NCBI RefSeq assembly: GCF_902806475.1
Contig: NZ_CADCWS010000011.1
Coordinates: 1-44,559, forward strand
DNA: 44,559 nt
DNA from: Candidatus Frankia nodulisporulans
GTDB taxonomy: Bacteria > Actinomycetota > Actinomycetes > Frankiales > Frankiaceae
Direction: 5' to 3'
In this document: positions 1-7,573 of the stretch, in pieces
Layout: every line of letters begins with the position of its first letter
How positions within the stretch are numbered: the stretch's first letter is position 1
Translations under genes and position numbers: made by a program
Notes under the pieces: model-generated
Database searches by the model: none
What the model was told of the DNA's origin: nothing
Seen by the model: only the letters and a program-made list of their open reading frames with translations

Positions 1-673
1 TGACGTGGGCGAGCAGGAAGCCGTCCCAGCCCTTGCCGCCGACGGTCTGCACGGCCGTGGCCGTCAGGCGGGGCTTGTCGCGCACGATGGTGAGCAGTTC
101 CTGGGCGCCGTCGGCGGCAGGCCCCCCGGTGCCCTCCGCGGCGGCCAGCGCACCTCCGCCGCGCACCAGGTTGTCGACGACGATGACGCTGCCCGGCCGG
201 GTCAGGCGCAGGGCGGCCGCCAGGTAGCGGGCGTTGTTCTGCTTGTCGGCATCCAGGAAGACCAGGTCGAACGGCTCACCGCCGGCGGCGATCAGGGCGT
301 CCAGCGAGTTGGCGGCCGCGCCGAGCACGATCTCGACGGACTTGCCGACGCCCGCCTGATCGACGTTCTCCCGGGCGACCTGGGCATGCTTCGGCTCGAT
401 CTCGAGGGTGACGACCTGGCCGTCCGGGCCGACGCCACGGGCCAGCCAGATCGCCGAGTAGCCACCGAGAGTGCCGATCTCCAACACCCGGCGCCCGCCG
501 AGGATGCGGACGAACAGGGACAACAACGGACCCTGGCTGGCGGTCACCTCGATCGCGGGCAGGCCGGCGGCATGACTCGCGGCGCGGGCGGCCCGCAGGG
601 CATCGTCCTCGATGGCGAGGGCACGCACGAGATAGTCGTCGACGACTGTCGCGCGCTCCACGACTTCGGTCAC
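1..673 (-). CDS. SAM-dependent O-methyltransferase (3' end cut by window)
   Basis: Reading from a GTG at 673 gives at least 224 residues of a class I, family 3 (caffeoyl-CoA-type) O-methyltransferase. The SAM-binding motif I reads VLEIGTLGGYSAIWLA, the metal/SAM loop is FLDADKQNN, and the near-terminal GGKGWDGFLLA is typical of the family. The frame is still open at base 1, but the protein is near its usual length of about 220 residues, so only a few residues are missing. A purine-rich AAAGG lies upstream of the GTG. The gene sits 48 bp downstream of the polymerase-like gene and probably shares its transcript. It transfers a methyl group from SAM to a hydroxyl; the acceptor cannot be told from sequence, and glycan or lipid tailoring is only suggested by the neighbours. 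Confidence 0.85.
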   Translation of the reverse strand, partial: MTEVVERATVVDDYLVRALAIEDDALRAARAASHAAGLPAIEVTASQGPLLSLFVRILGGRRVLEIGTLGGYSAIWLARGVGPDGQVVTLEIEPKHAQVARENVDQAGVGKSVEIVLGAAANSLDALIAAGGEPFDLVFLDADKQNNARYLAAALRLTRPGSVIVVDNLVRGGGALAAAEGTGGPAADGAQELLTIVRDKPRLTATAVQTVGGKGWDGFLLAHV

Positions 674-721
674 GGGAGGTCCGCCTTTCGCGGCTGTGCC
701 CCGAGCCCGCGCCCGGACGCC

Positions 722-2107
722 TCAGACGCCCGCGTGAGCCCTGCGCTGGGTGGATGGAGGCGAGTTCGGTGGTGCGGGACCAGCGCCGTCGAGCCGGGCC
801 TGGGCCTCGTCCTGCGGGCTCACCGTGAACCAGGCGACCAGCAGCAGGCCGAGTCCGGTGACGACCGGTGCCAGCAGACCACCGGACAGCACAGTATAGA
901 AGATCAGTACTGACCCGGAAAGCACAAACGACTGCGAGCCGCGCACGAACATGGCCACGATGAAGCTGAGGAACACGACCGTGCCAAGCACGCCGTACTC
1001 CAGGATCAGCTTGGGCACCAGGGCGTAGTTCAACGGCAGGCCGGTGCGGGTGAAGAAGGCGCTCGCGTCGCGGTCGGCGAATCCCGGGCCGGTGCCGAAC
1101 ACGACGGTCAGCGGATCCTTGCCGAGGGCGTCCCAGGTCCGCTGGTAGGGCTGCACGAAGCGCAGGCTGCCGCTGGAGGTCGACGAGGACGTCTCCGTCG
1201 CCCGGGCCGCGAAGATGCTCGACGCCGGGGTGAAACTGACGATGAGAACGATGAGGCTGACCCCGGCCAGCGCGCTCAGCGCGAACTTCGCGCCCTTGTG
1301 CACGGCCAGCAGCACCCCGGCGCAGGCCAGCAGCAGCAGGCCCGTTCCGGACACGGTGCTCAGGATCGCCAGGATGAACATCGGCAGCCGCCACCAGTGG
1401 CCACCGCGCAGCACGCAGACGACAATGCCGAACCCGAGGAACTGCGAGCAGAACGACGCTTCCAGGCAGATGAAGGCGTTCGACTTGTACAGCGACGACC
1501 CGTACTGGACCGGGTAGGACGTGTTGAAGCCGTGCATCAGAAAGTTCGGGGGCACGATGTCGTGCACGACATCGGTGTACGGCACGCCGACGAGCTGGAT
1601 CGCGAACTGGAACAGGGCGAGCCCCGCCAGTGCCGTGATCATGATGAGGAAGCGGTCGAGGACCCGGGGGAGCAGCGCGCGGGCATCCGCCGGGCGCAGG
1701 CCGTAGATGAACGGCACATACGTCGCCAGCAGCAGCAACAACGAGGTGAAGGACGTGTCCTGCTTCTGTCGCAGGAAGCAGACCAGAGCCGACAGCGAAC
1801 AACCCGCCATCGCCACCAGGTAGCCCGTCATCCGCCCGGAGTTACGCGCGAGCCCACCGCGGCGCAGCATGACGGCCAGACACACATAGGTGATCGGCAG
1901 AATGACCTGGACCTGCGAGGCACCGACCGGCAGCGCGATCCGCTGCAGGAAGATCTCGCAGAACATCAGGAAGGTCAGTACCCGCAGTGTCGCCTCGTTG
2001 ACCGCGCGACTACTACCCGCCGTCTGGGACGGGATCACCCACGACCGGGGGATTCTGGTCGTGAGAGTGGTGGTGACCACGAGTCTCCCGTCTCCCGTTT
2101 CCGACAT
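722..2107 (-). CDS. O-antigen polymerase/ligase-like membrane protein
   Basis: The 461-residue protein has roughly ten to twelve hydrophobic membrane segments across residues 40-430 and a polar, proline-rich C-terminal tail. The pattern of a short cytoplasmic N-terminus, paired helices and a longer extracytoplasmic loop in the second half (around residues 290-340) resembles the Wzy/WaaL/RfaL O-antigen polymerase-ligase superfamily, which joins lipid-linked glycan units outside the membrane. Sequence identity in this superfamily is low, so the assignment rests on topology and context. It starts at ATG 2107, after a 258-bp gap following the SDR gene that contains a hairpin, so it may have its own promoter. 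A different polytopic membrane protein cannot be excluded. Confidence 0.7.
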   Translation of the reverse strand: MSETGDGRLVVTTTLTTRIPRSWVIPSQTAGSSRAVNEATLRVLTFLMFCEIFLQRIALPVGASQVQVILPITYVCLAVMLRRGGLARNSGRMTGYLVAMAGCSLSALVCFLRQKQDTSFTSLLLLLATYVPFIYGLRPADARALLPRVLDRFLIMITALAGLALFQFAIQLVGVPYTDVVHDIVPPNFLMHGFNTSYPVQYGSSLYKSNAFICLEASFCSQFLGFGIVVCVLRGGHWWRLPMFILAILSTVSGTGLLLLACAGVLLAVHKGAKFALSALAGVSLIVLIVSFTPASSIFAARATETSSSTSSGSLRFVQPYQRTWDALGKDPLTVVFGTGPGFADRDASAFFTRTGLPLNYALVPKLILEYGVLGTVVFLSFIVAMFVRGSQSFVLSGSVLIFYTVLSGGLLAPVVTGLGLLLVAWFTVSPQDEAQARLDGAGPAPPNSPPSTQRRAHAGV

Positions 2108-2294
2108 CTGTGACCGGAAGCCGTCCAGGCAGCAAGTCTAACCAGCCCCTGTTTCGCCCCCGTCGGACGGTCTCGGCTACCCCCGGGCCCGCTGTTCATG
2201 GCCAAACTGCCGCGGATCCATGACCGTCCGTCGTCATCCGATGGGCATCATCGAACGTGGTCGCGCACCGGCTGTCGTGGTACGCACCGGTCGG

Positions 2295-2336
2295 GCTCGG
2301 GTCCCGTGGGCTCTGGCGCGCTCATGGGACCCGAGC
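2295..2336 (-). terminator. hairpin downstream of the cytidylyltransferase operon
   Basis: An 11-bp perfect stem (2295-2305 with 2326-2336, arm GCTCGGGTCCC) surrounds a 20-nt loop. It begins 30 nt after the SDR stop codon on the minus strand. No U-run follows, which is common in high-GC actinomycetes. It probably ends or attenuates the five-gene operon before the polymerase gene. Confidence 0.5.
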
Positions 2337-2365
2337 GGCCCGTCGGCCGCCTGCTCGGGCGAGGC

Positions 2366-3109
2366 TCAGTAGCTTTTCTTCGCCGGCCGCAGGTGCAACT
2401 CGGTGATCTCCGCGGTGGGTGGCAGAGCGATCAGGTAGGCGACCAGGTCGGCCACGTCGTCGGCCTGCACGAGCAGGTCCGGCGTGTAGGCGCGGCCCTC
2501 ACGCGCGTAGATCGTCTCCTGCCGTGGGGTGGCCGTGCGGCCCAGATGGATCGTGGCGACCCGGATACCGTCGGCGTTGATCTCCTGGCGCAGGCTGTCG
2601 GCGAAGGCGCGCATGGCGTGCTGGGTCGCGGCGAACTGGCTGGTTCCGGCGCCGGCGCGGACACCCTGCGTCGAGTTGACGACGATCACATCGGCGCCGC
2701 TGTCGGCTCCCGCGACCCGAAGCGCCGGGAGCAGCCGCTGGGTGAGGGCGAAGGGTGCCCGCACGTTCGCGGCGAACTGCGCGTCCAGCTCCGCCAGGGT
2801 GGCCGTCTCCACCCGGGCGCTGCTGTAGGCACCGGCGCTGTGCACCAGATGATCGACCCGGCCATGCCGTTCGACGATCAGCTCGACGGCGCCCGCGACG
2901 GCGCCGTCGTCGGTGAGGTCGAGCCGGACCGGCAGCAGCGTGCCCGGGCCGGTGGCCTGCTTGCCGAGGCTGTCGAGGCGGTCCTGATCCCGGCCGAGGG
3001 CGTACACGGTGGCACCGTCGGCGGCCAGCCGCAGGGCGGTGGCCCGTCCGATCCCGCTGGTCGCCCCGGTCACCACCGCCACCCGCCCGGCGGACGGCAC
3101 GCTCGTCAC
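2366..3109 (-). CDS. SDR-family protein with altered catalytic Tyr/Lys
   Basis: A 247-residue classical-length short-chain dehydrogenase/reductase. The nucleotide-binding TGATSGIG lies at residues 14-21, the SAGAY structural motif near 91-95, the helix-4 Asn near 115 and the catalytic-type Ser at 146 (VNSTQG). Where the family has YxxxK, this protein reads FAATQ (159-163), so both the catalytic Tyr and the Lys are replaced. The surrounding HAMRAFADSLRQEI matches the usual helix after YxxxK, so the alignment is secure. Either it is a non-catalytic partner or it uses different chemistry. The GTG start overlaps the upstream dioxygenase stop by 4 bp (GTGA), indicating translational coupling. Residues 190-247 are variable and end in basic PAKKSY. 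Confidence 0.9.
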   Translation of the reverse strand: MTSVPSAGRVAVVTGATSGIGRATALRLAADGATVYALGRDQDRLDSLGKQATGPGTLLPVRLDLTDDGAVAGAVELIVERHGRVDHLVHSAGAYSSARVETATLAELDAQFAANVRAPFALTQRLLPALRVAGADSGADVIVVNSTQGVRAGAGTSQFAATQHAMRAFADSLRQEINADGIRVATIHLGRTATPRQETIYAREGRAYTPDLLVQADDVADLVAYLIALPPTAEITELHLRPAKKSY

Positions 3110-4032
3110 GCCTGACCCGGATGGGTGAAGACCAGCACGGCGTCCGCGCGGGGCGGCGCGGTGTCATAGGACAGGCAGACCTGCTCGTCGATGCGGCTCA
3201 GGTCGGTGCCGCGCAGGTAGTCGCGCATCGTGGTGCCGGTGCACTCCGAGTCGACGTTCGGCGCGCCGACGTGGTTCAGGACGTCGTCCAGGTGCACCGT
3301 GCGGAAGTCCATGCTGAACCGGGTGCGTCCGGTGTTGTTCGGCACGGAGGAGTGCAGTTGGGCGCCGGAGAAGACCAGCATGCCGCCGGGCGGGGCGACG
3401 ACCCGGGTCTGCGGGAAGATCTCCACCTCCTCCTCGGGCCTGGGCTGCTTACGGGTGTCCGACCTGATGTGCTTGGCGGCGCTCGCGCGGTTCTTCGCGT
3501 TCCACTCGTAGTAGTCGTAGTCCCGTGAACCGTTCGCGACGGCCTGCGAGAAGTACCGCGGATGGAAGGCCAGCCCGTTCTCCGCCACGATGTCGAAAAT
3601 CGGCATCCACCAGTTGAGCTGGCAGAACGGCGCCGAATACCAGGTGTCGCGGTGCGGGTGGAACGCGTACGCGATACCGGAGGTCAGATAGTCGTCGGAC
3701 GTCGAGGTGCGCAGCCGCGGCACGTCGAAGTAGGTCTTCGTGAGGTCGCAGCCGTGCTCGGCGAGAATCGCCGGCAGCAGTTCCTTGCAGGTCGGATGGT
3801 GGATGAACCGTGGCTTGAGCTCGGCGAGCAGCGCGGCGAAGTCCTCCACCGGCATGTGATGCTGCGCGGTCTCCGGGTCGAGTTCGCCGAAGGCATCCCG
3901 GATCAGTGCCCGGCTGAACTCGACGAACTCTCGTGTCGCCGGCTTCGACGCGTAGACGAACAGATCGCCCTGATAGAGCTGGGCCCGCCGCTCGTCATCG
4001 GACAGCGCGGACTCGACCAGTACCGTACTCAT
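3106..4032 (-). CDS. PhyH-family Fe(II)/2-oxoglutarate dioxygenase
   Basis: A 308-residue protein of the phytanoyl-CoA dioxygenase (PhyH) superfamily. The facial triad is visible as H127-R-D129 (AFHPHRDTWY) and distal H227 (FSGAQLHSSVPNN), followed by Arg236/238, expected to hold the 2-oxoglutarate carboxylate. These residues support an Fe(II)- and 2-oxoglutarate-dependent oxygenase, usually a hydroxylase. The substrate is unknown. ATG 4032 is chosen because the family-like N-terminus starts there; the open frame runs further upstream only inside the preceding gene. It overlaps the 3' end of the IspD-like gene by 38 bp and the SDR start by 4 bp, so all three are probably co-translated. The context suggests it tailors a CDP-activated intermediate or a glycan substituent. 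Confidence 0.88.
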   Translation of the reverse strand: MSTVLVESALSDDERRAQLYQGDLFVYASKPATREFVEFSRALIRDAFGELDPETAQHHMPVEDFAALLAELKPRFIHHPTCKELLPAILAEHGCDLTKTYFDVPRLRTSTSDDYLTSGIAYAFHPHRDTWYSAPFCQLNWWMPIFDIVAENGLAFHPRYFSQAVANGSRDYDYYEWNAKNRASAAKHIRSDTRKQPRPEEEVEIFPQTRVVAPPGGMLVFSGAQLHSSVPNNTGRTRFSMDFRTVHLDDVLNHVGAPNVDSECTGTTMRDYLRGTDLSRIDEQVCLSYDTAPPRADAVLVFTHPGQA

Positions 4033-4744
4033 CGGGTTCCCCTTCGGAACGCATCTGACGGACGTGGGTGAGCAACAACCGGGCCATGGCGAGTTCGTCC
4101 GGCGTGGTGACATGAATGTTGGCGGGTTCCCCCGGGACGACGACGATGCGCCCGCCCGCCGCGGTGACCATCGCCGAATCCTCGACCGCCTCGGGCGCGC
4201 CGGCATGGACGGCGCGCAACAGTCCGGCCCGGAAGGCGTGCGGTGTCTGCACCAGCCGATGGGTCTCGCGGACCAGCGACGCCCCCGCCACCAGCCGCTC
4301 GGTGCCACCCGGCCCGGGTTCGGGCCGGACCGCCTTGACGACCTCGGTCAGCGGCAGGCCGGGTACGGCCGCGTCGGCACCGGCCCGGACCTCGGCGATC
4401 ACCCGCCGGTACAGGTCGGCGCTGGCCAGCGGATGCGCCGCGTCCGTCACCACGATGATCGCCGCGCCCCCCGGGACGGTCGCGAGCCCCGCCCGCACGG
4501 ACTCGGCTCGGGAGGCCCCACCGGGCACCGTCAGCACCCCCGGTGTGGCCAGCCCGTCCGGATCGCTGTCGCCGTCGCCGGGCAGCACCACGACGATGCC
4601 GTCGCTGGCCGCCCAGGCCGCCCTGACGGGATGGGCGACCAGCGGCTCGCCGCCCAGGTCGAAGAACTGCTTGCGCCCACCGAAGCGGGTCCCGCCACCG
4701 GCGGCCAGCACGATCGTCCAGACCGGCCCACCCCGATCAGACAC
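3995..4744 (-). CDS. IspD-like cytidylyltransferase, divergent
   Basis: A 249-residue member of the IspD/TarI cytidylyltransferase family, which transfers CMP from CTP to a phosphorylated polyol or alcohol. The nucleotide loop is LAAGGGTRFGGRKQ (13-26), with R20 and K25 in the expected places, and QTPHAF and VTTPDELAMA match the family C-terminus. Two landmarks differ from housekeeping IspD: HDAARP is TDAAHP (100-105), and the Lys of the usual NIKVT is His (NIHVT). These positions lie in the substrate/phosphate region, so the acceptor is probably not methylerythritol phosphate. GTG 4744 is preferred over an upstream in-frame start because GAGGTGG lies just upstream and the protein then begins next to the nucleotide loop. 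It overlaps the preceding gene by 8 bp. Confidence 0.85.
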   Translation of the reverse strand: MSDRGGPVWTIVLAAGGGTRFGGRKQFFDLGGEPLVAHPVRAAWAASDGIVVVLPGDGDSDPDGLATPGVLTVPGGASRAESVRAGLATVPGGAAIIVVTDAAHPLASADLYRRVIAEVRAGADAAVPGLPLTEVVKAVRPEPGPGGTERLVAGASLVRETHRLVQTPHAFRAGLLRAVHAGAPEAVEDSAMVTAAGGRIVVVPGEPANIHVTTPDELAMARLLLTHVRQMRSEGEPDEYGTGRVRAVR

Positions 4745-6086
4745 CGCCCACCTCGACCTCGGCGAGCAGGTCGACGCCGGCGAGGGCATCCGCGGCCTCG
4801 ACGATCGTGTCGAACGGCAGGCCCGCCCGCTCGGCGATGTCGAGCAGGCTGCGGCTGCCGTCCGCGAGGTTGAGCACCCACAGCAGGGCCATCTCGACGG
4901 CCTGCCGGTTCATCGTCGCGCCGATCGCCCGGTACAGGCCGCGCCGGCCGAGCTGCGGTTCGCCGTAGGGCGCGGTGTTGCGCCAGGTCCGGTTCTGATC
5001 GCAGATCGTGATGATGCGGCGTAGCAGGGCGTGCGAGTCGGTGAGCGACCCGGGCGTGACGAAGTCCAGATCGTCCGCGCTGGTGTGGTACTGCGGGTAC
5101 TCGCCGTGCTGGCCGCGGCCGAACCGGCCGACGGGCAGATCGAAGCCCGGTGAGCAGAACTGCCGCTCGTCGTAGCCGTAGGGCGAGAAGTCGACGATCC
5201 GGTGTGGCTGACCGCTTTCCGCCAGAGCCATGGCGGCGGCCCGGTCGACGGCGGCGTCACCGCGTCGGCTGCGCTTGTACGTCGGGTCGGAGCGGTCGCC
5301 GAGGCCGGTCAGCACCAGACCGTGCCGAATCCGGCCGACGATGTCCCGGTTGCCGGCCAGCCAGGTGATCGAACCGATCGTGCCCGGAATGAACAGCAAC
5401 CGGAAGGTGTGCCGCCGCGGGGCCGCGGCGAGTTCCCGAGCCAGCAGGGTCGCCGTGGCGATGCCCGAACAGTTGTCGTTGGCCATCGCCGGGTGGCAGG
5501 TGTGCGTGGTGATCAGAAACTCGTCCGTGGTCTCGCCCGGCAGCACGATCTCACCGTAGGTGAGTGAACCTTCGGTGAGGGTGGTGTCGATCTCGACCTC
5601 GTACTCGCCGTCGGGCAGCGCGGTCAGCTGCCGGTCGGTCAGGCAGAAGCCCCAGTTCTCGTTGTAGTACGACGTCCGGTAGGGCACCCAGTCCGGCCGG
5701 TCGGGCATCGAGAACAGATGCGGCCGAAGCTCGTCGAGCCCCATCCGGGCCCGCATCGGCGTGCTGTACCCGAGCAGGTGCAACGGATTGTCGGCCACGT
5801 CGACGACGGTCCTGCCATCCGGCCCGATCAGCCGAGCGGAGCCGACGTTCCACTCCCGCGGCACCGACCAGTCGAGCACCTGCGTCCCGCTGGACATCTC
5901 GTGCACGGTCAGGGGGATCTCCGGTCCGAGTGCCCGCGCGACGGTGCGCAGCGTCGCGCGCACCCCCGCACCGGTGATGCTGCGCATCGGGGGGAGCAGC
6001 TCGGCGACCAGAGCGTGCAGCCAGGCACCGGTGTCGGCCGCCGGGCCCGCCGCTGTTACCGGATCCACTGCTGTTACCGGATCCAC
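4737..6086 (-). CDS. DUF4910 / M28-like aminopeptidase-domain protein
   Basis: A protein of about 449 residues with the DUF4910 architecture: an M28-like zinc aminopeptidase fold with an inserted DUF2172-type beta domain and a C-terminal winged-helix region. Metal-ligand motifs include HTCHP (H195), the following Asn/Asp cluster AMANDN, and GEYPQYHTSADD (His334). The residue 360-449 segment (LADGSRSLLDIAERAGLPF) looks like the winged helix. Homologues occur in polysaccharide clusters next to nucleotidyltransferases; their substrate is not established, and a peptidase, deacylase or amidase role are all possible. The GTG at 6086 lies just after the upstream stop. It sits at the start of an 18-bp tandem duplication encoding VDPVTA twice, so the second GTG at 6068 is an alternative start. 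Confidence 0.82.
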   Translation of the reverse strand: MDPVTAVDPVTAAGPAADTGAWLHALVAELLPPMRSITGAGVRATLRTVARALGPEIPLTVHEMSSGTQVLDWSVPREWNVGSARLIGPDGRTVVDVADNPLHLLGYSTPMRARMGLDELRPHLFSMPDRPDWVPYRTSYYNENWGFCLTDRQLTALPDGEYEVEIDTTLTEGSLTYGEIVLPGETTDEFLITTHTCHPAMANDNCSGIATATLLARELAAAPRRHTFRLLFIPGTIGSITWLAGNRDIVGRIRHGLVLTGLGDRSDPTYKRSRRGDAAVDRAAAMALAESGQPHRIVDFSPYGYDERQFCSPGFDLPVGRFGRGQHGEYPQYHTSADDLDFVTPGSLTDSHALLRRIITICDQNRTWRNTAPYGEPQLGRRGLYRAIGATMNRQAVEMALLWVLNLADGSRSLLDIAERAGLPFDTIVEAADALAGVDLLAEVEVGGV

Positions 6087-6087
6087 T
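6052..6087 (-). repeat. 18-bp tandem duplication at the DUF4910 gene start
   Basis: Two perfect adjacent copies of an 18-bp unit (6052-6069 and 6070-6087) duplicate the start codon and encode VDPVTA twice. The unit length preserves the reading frame. Confidence 0.95.
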
Positions 6088-6088
6088 G

Positions 6089-6919
6089 TCAGTCGGCCCA
6101 CACGCGCCACGGCGCGGTGCCGGAGTCCCACAGCTGGTTGAGCTCGGTCCAGTCCCGGAAGGTGTCCATGCCCATCCAGAACGACTCGTGGGTGTGCAGG
6201 GTGAGCTCGCCGTCGCGGGCCAGCTGCTGCAGCGGGTGCCGCTCCAGCAGCAGGGAGGGATCATCGTCGAGGTACTTGTCGATGAACTCGCGCTCGAAGA
6301 CGAAGTACCCGCCGCTGACCCAGCCGGACTGCGGCGGCTTCTCCGCGAACAGGCTGACCTTGTTGCCGTCGGTCTCCAGCTCGCCGTAGCGGCTCGAGGG
6401 ACGCACGCCGGTGACCGTACCGATCCGACCGCTGGCCACATGGTCGGCCAGTACGGTGCCGACGTCGATGGCGCCGACGCCATCACCGTAGGTGAGCATA
6501 AAGCGCGGTCCGGTCAGGTACTGCGCGACCCGGCGCAGGCGTGCGCCCGTCCCGGTGAGCAGACCGGTCTCGGCGAAGGTGACTTCCCACTTCTCGTCGC
6601 CCACCGTGTTGTGGAAACGCGGAGTGTGGTCATCCGAGAGGGTGAGCGTGAAGTCGGCGACCTGCTCGCGGTAGGCGAGGAAGTAGTTCTTGATCAGGTC
6701 GCTCTTGTATCCGAGGCAGAGGACGAACTTACGGAACCCGTAGTGTTCATAGGTCTTCATGATGTGCCACAGCACCGGCTTGCCGCCGATGTCCACGAGT
6801 GGCTTGGGCAGCTTCTCGCTCGCCTCCCGCAGGCGCGTCCCCATGCCTCCGCAGAGGATGACGACGGGGATGTCGGCGGGATCTACGGATTCGGTGCGCT
6901 GTGCGCTGTCGGTGCTCAC
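6089..6919 (-). CDS. rfbF: glucose-1-phosphate cytidylyltransferase
   Basis: A 276-residue RfbF-type nucleotidyltransferase that makes CDP-glucose from CTP and glucose 1-phosphate. The signature loop LCGGMGTRLRE (from residue 22), EKLPKPLVDIGGKPVLWH and the downstream YGDGVGAID and GYFVFEREFIDKYL match the family along its full length. GTG 6919 is chosen because GGAG lies about 11 nt upstream and the family homology starts soon after; the frame stays open for another 70 codons upstream but without family-like sequence. It is the first gene of a five-gene minus-strand operon and divergent from the GH26 region. No CDP-glucose 4,6-dehydratase gene lies in the window, so the fate of the CDP-glucose is unknown from here. 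Confidence 0.93.
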   Translation of the reverse strand: MSTDSAQRTESVDPADIPVVILCGGMGTRLREASEKLPKPLVDIGGKPVLWHIMKTYEHYGFRKFVLCLGYKSDLIKNYFLAYREQVADFTLTLSDDHTPRFHNTVGDEKWEVTFAETGLLTGTGARLRRVAQYLTGPRFMLTYGDGVGAIDVGTVLADHVASGRIGTVTGVRPSSRYGELETDGNKVSLFAEKPPQSGWVSGGYFVFEREFIDKYLDDDPSLLLERHPLQQLARDGELTLHTHESFWMGMDTFRDWTELNQLWDSGTAPWRVWAD

Positions 6920-7408
6920 GACTGTTGCGTCTCCCGTGCTCGTGCCCCGGTCGGGCCGCGGCGGGCGGATGGGCGCAGGCGGCACGTTGCCCGCGACAGA
7001 GCGCCCAGCGGCCCGTGGCGTCTGGTGGGCAGACCGGCGGGCGAACCACCTGCTCTCGGGCCCCCGGTACTTTCGCCGCAACGGTACCGTACGACCCTCC
7101 ACCCGCTGGCCGGCTCCTCCCGGCGGCAACGTCAGCTGCTGCGGCCCGCCCCCGGCGGACCCGGTTCCCGGAGCCGAGGGCCGTATTAGTCCGTGTACTG
7201 ATCAGTGTGCTGATCGGCGTGGGGTCGGACGCGGCGCCAGGCCGGCTCGGGCGTGGTGGCGGGGTACCGTCGCAGACCGCTCCGGCACGACCGCGGCCCG
7301 AACCCTGTCGCGATCAGAGGCCCAGGTGATGTCGCGATCCTGACGGTGACGGCAACGTACCTGTCCGATCCGACGTCATCTCTGGTGAGACAACACGGAG
7401 GAGGTCGA
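6920..7408. promoter_or_regulatory. 489-bp divergent intergenic region with palindromes
   Basis: No convincing gene lies here. It separates rfbF (leftward) from the small ORF/GH26 pair (rightward) and should hold both promoters. Two perfect 10-bp palindromes are visible: ACGGTACCGT at 7081-7090 and ACTGATCAGT at 7197-7206. The second is followed by a half-similar GTGCTGATCGG. They are candidate operators, but no clear -35/-10 pair could be fixed. Confidence 0.4.
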
Positions 7409-7573
7409 ATGCCTGTTGCGGTACGTGACAGCTTCGGCCTGGCATCATCGCGCTTCGTACGCTCTTGTTACGGTTCGTCCGTCGCGACGGGACGGACGAG
7501 AGCCGGTAGGCCGTTCAGGCAGATCCGTGCCGTCGGGCCGTGGATCACGATCAGGGGTGATGCGCATGCATGA
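7409..7573 (+). CDS. small ORF (54 aa) overlapping the GH26 gene start
   Basis: An ATG at 7409 follows a near-perfect ribosome site, GGAGGAGG at 7397-7404, with a 4-nt gap. It opens a 54-residue frame that begins MPVAVRDSFGLASS. It ends in TGA at 7571-7573, overlapping the GH26 ATG at 7566 by 8 bp (ATGCATGA). The peptide is basic, has one Cys and no domain I recognise. The combination of strong ribosome site and stop/start overlap suggests a leader peptide or a coupled small protein. A TTG at 7416, out of frame with it, could instead give an N-terminally extended GH26 protein using the same ribosome site. Confidence 0.45.
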   Translation: MPVAVRDSFGLASSRFVRSCYGSSVATGRTRAGRPFRQIRAVGPWITIRGDAHA

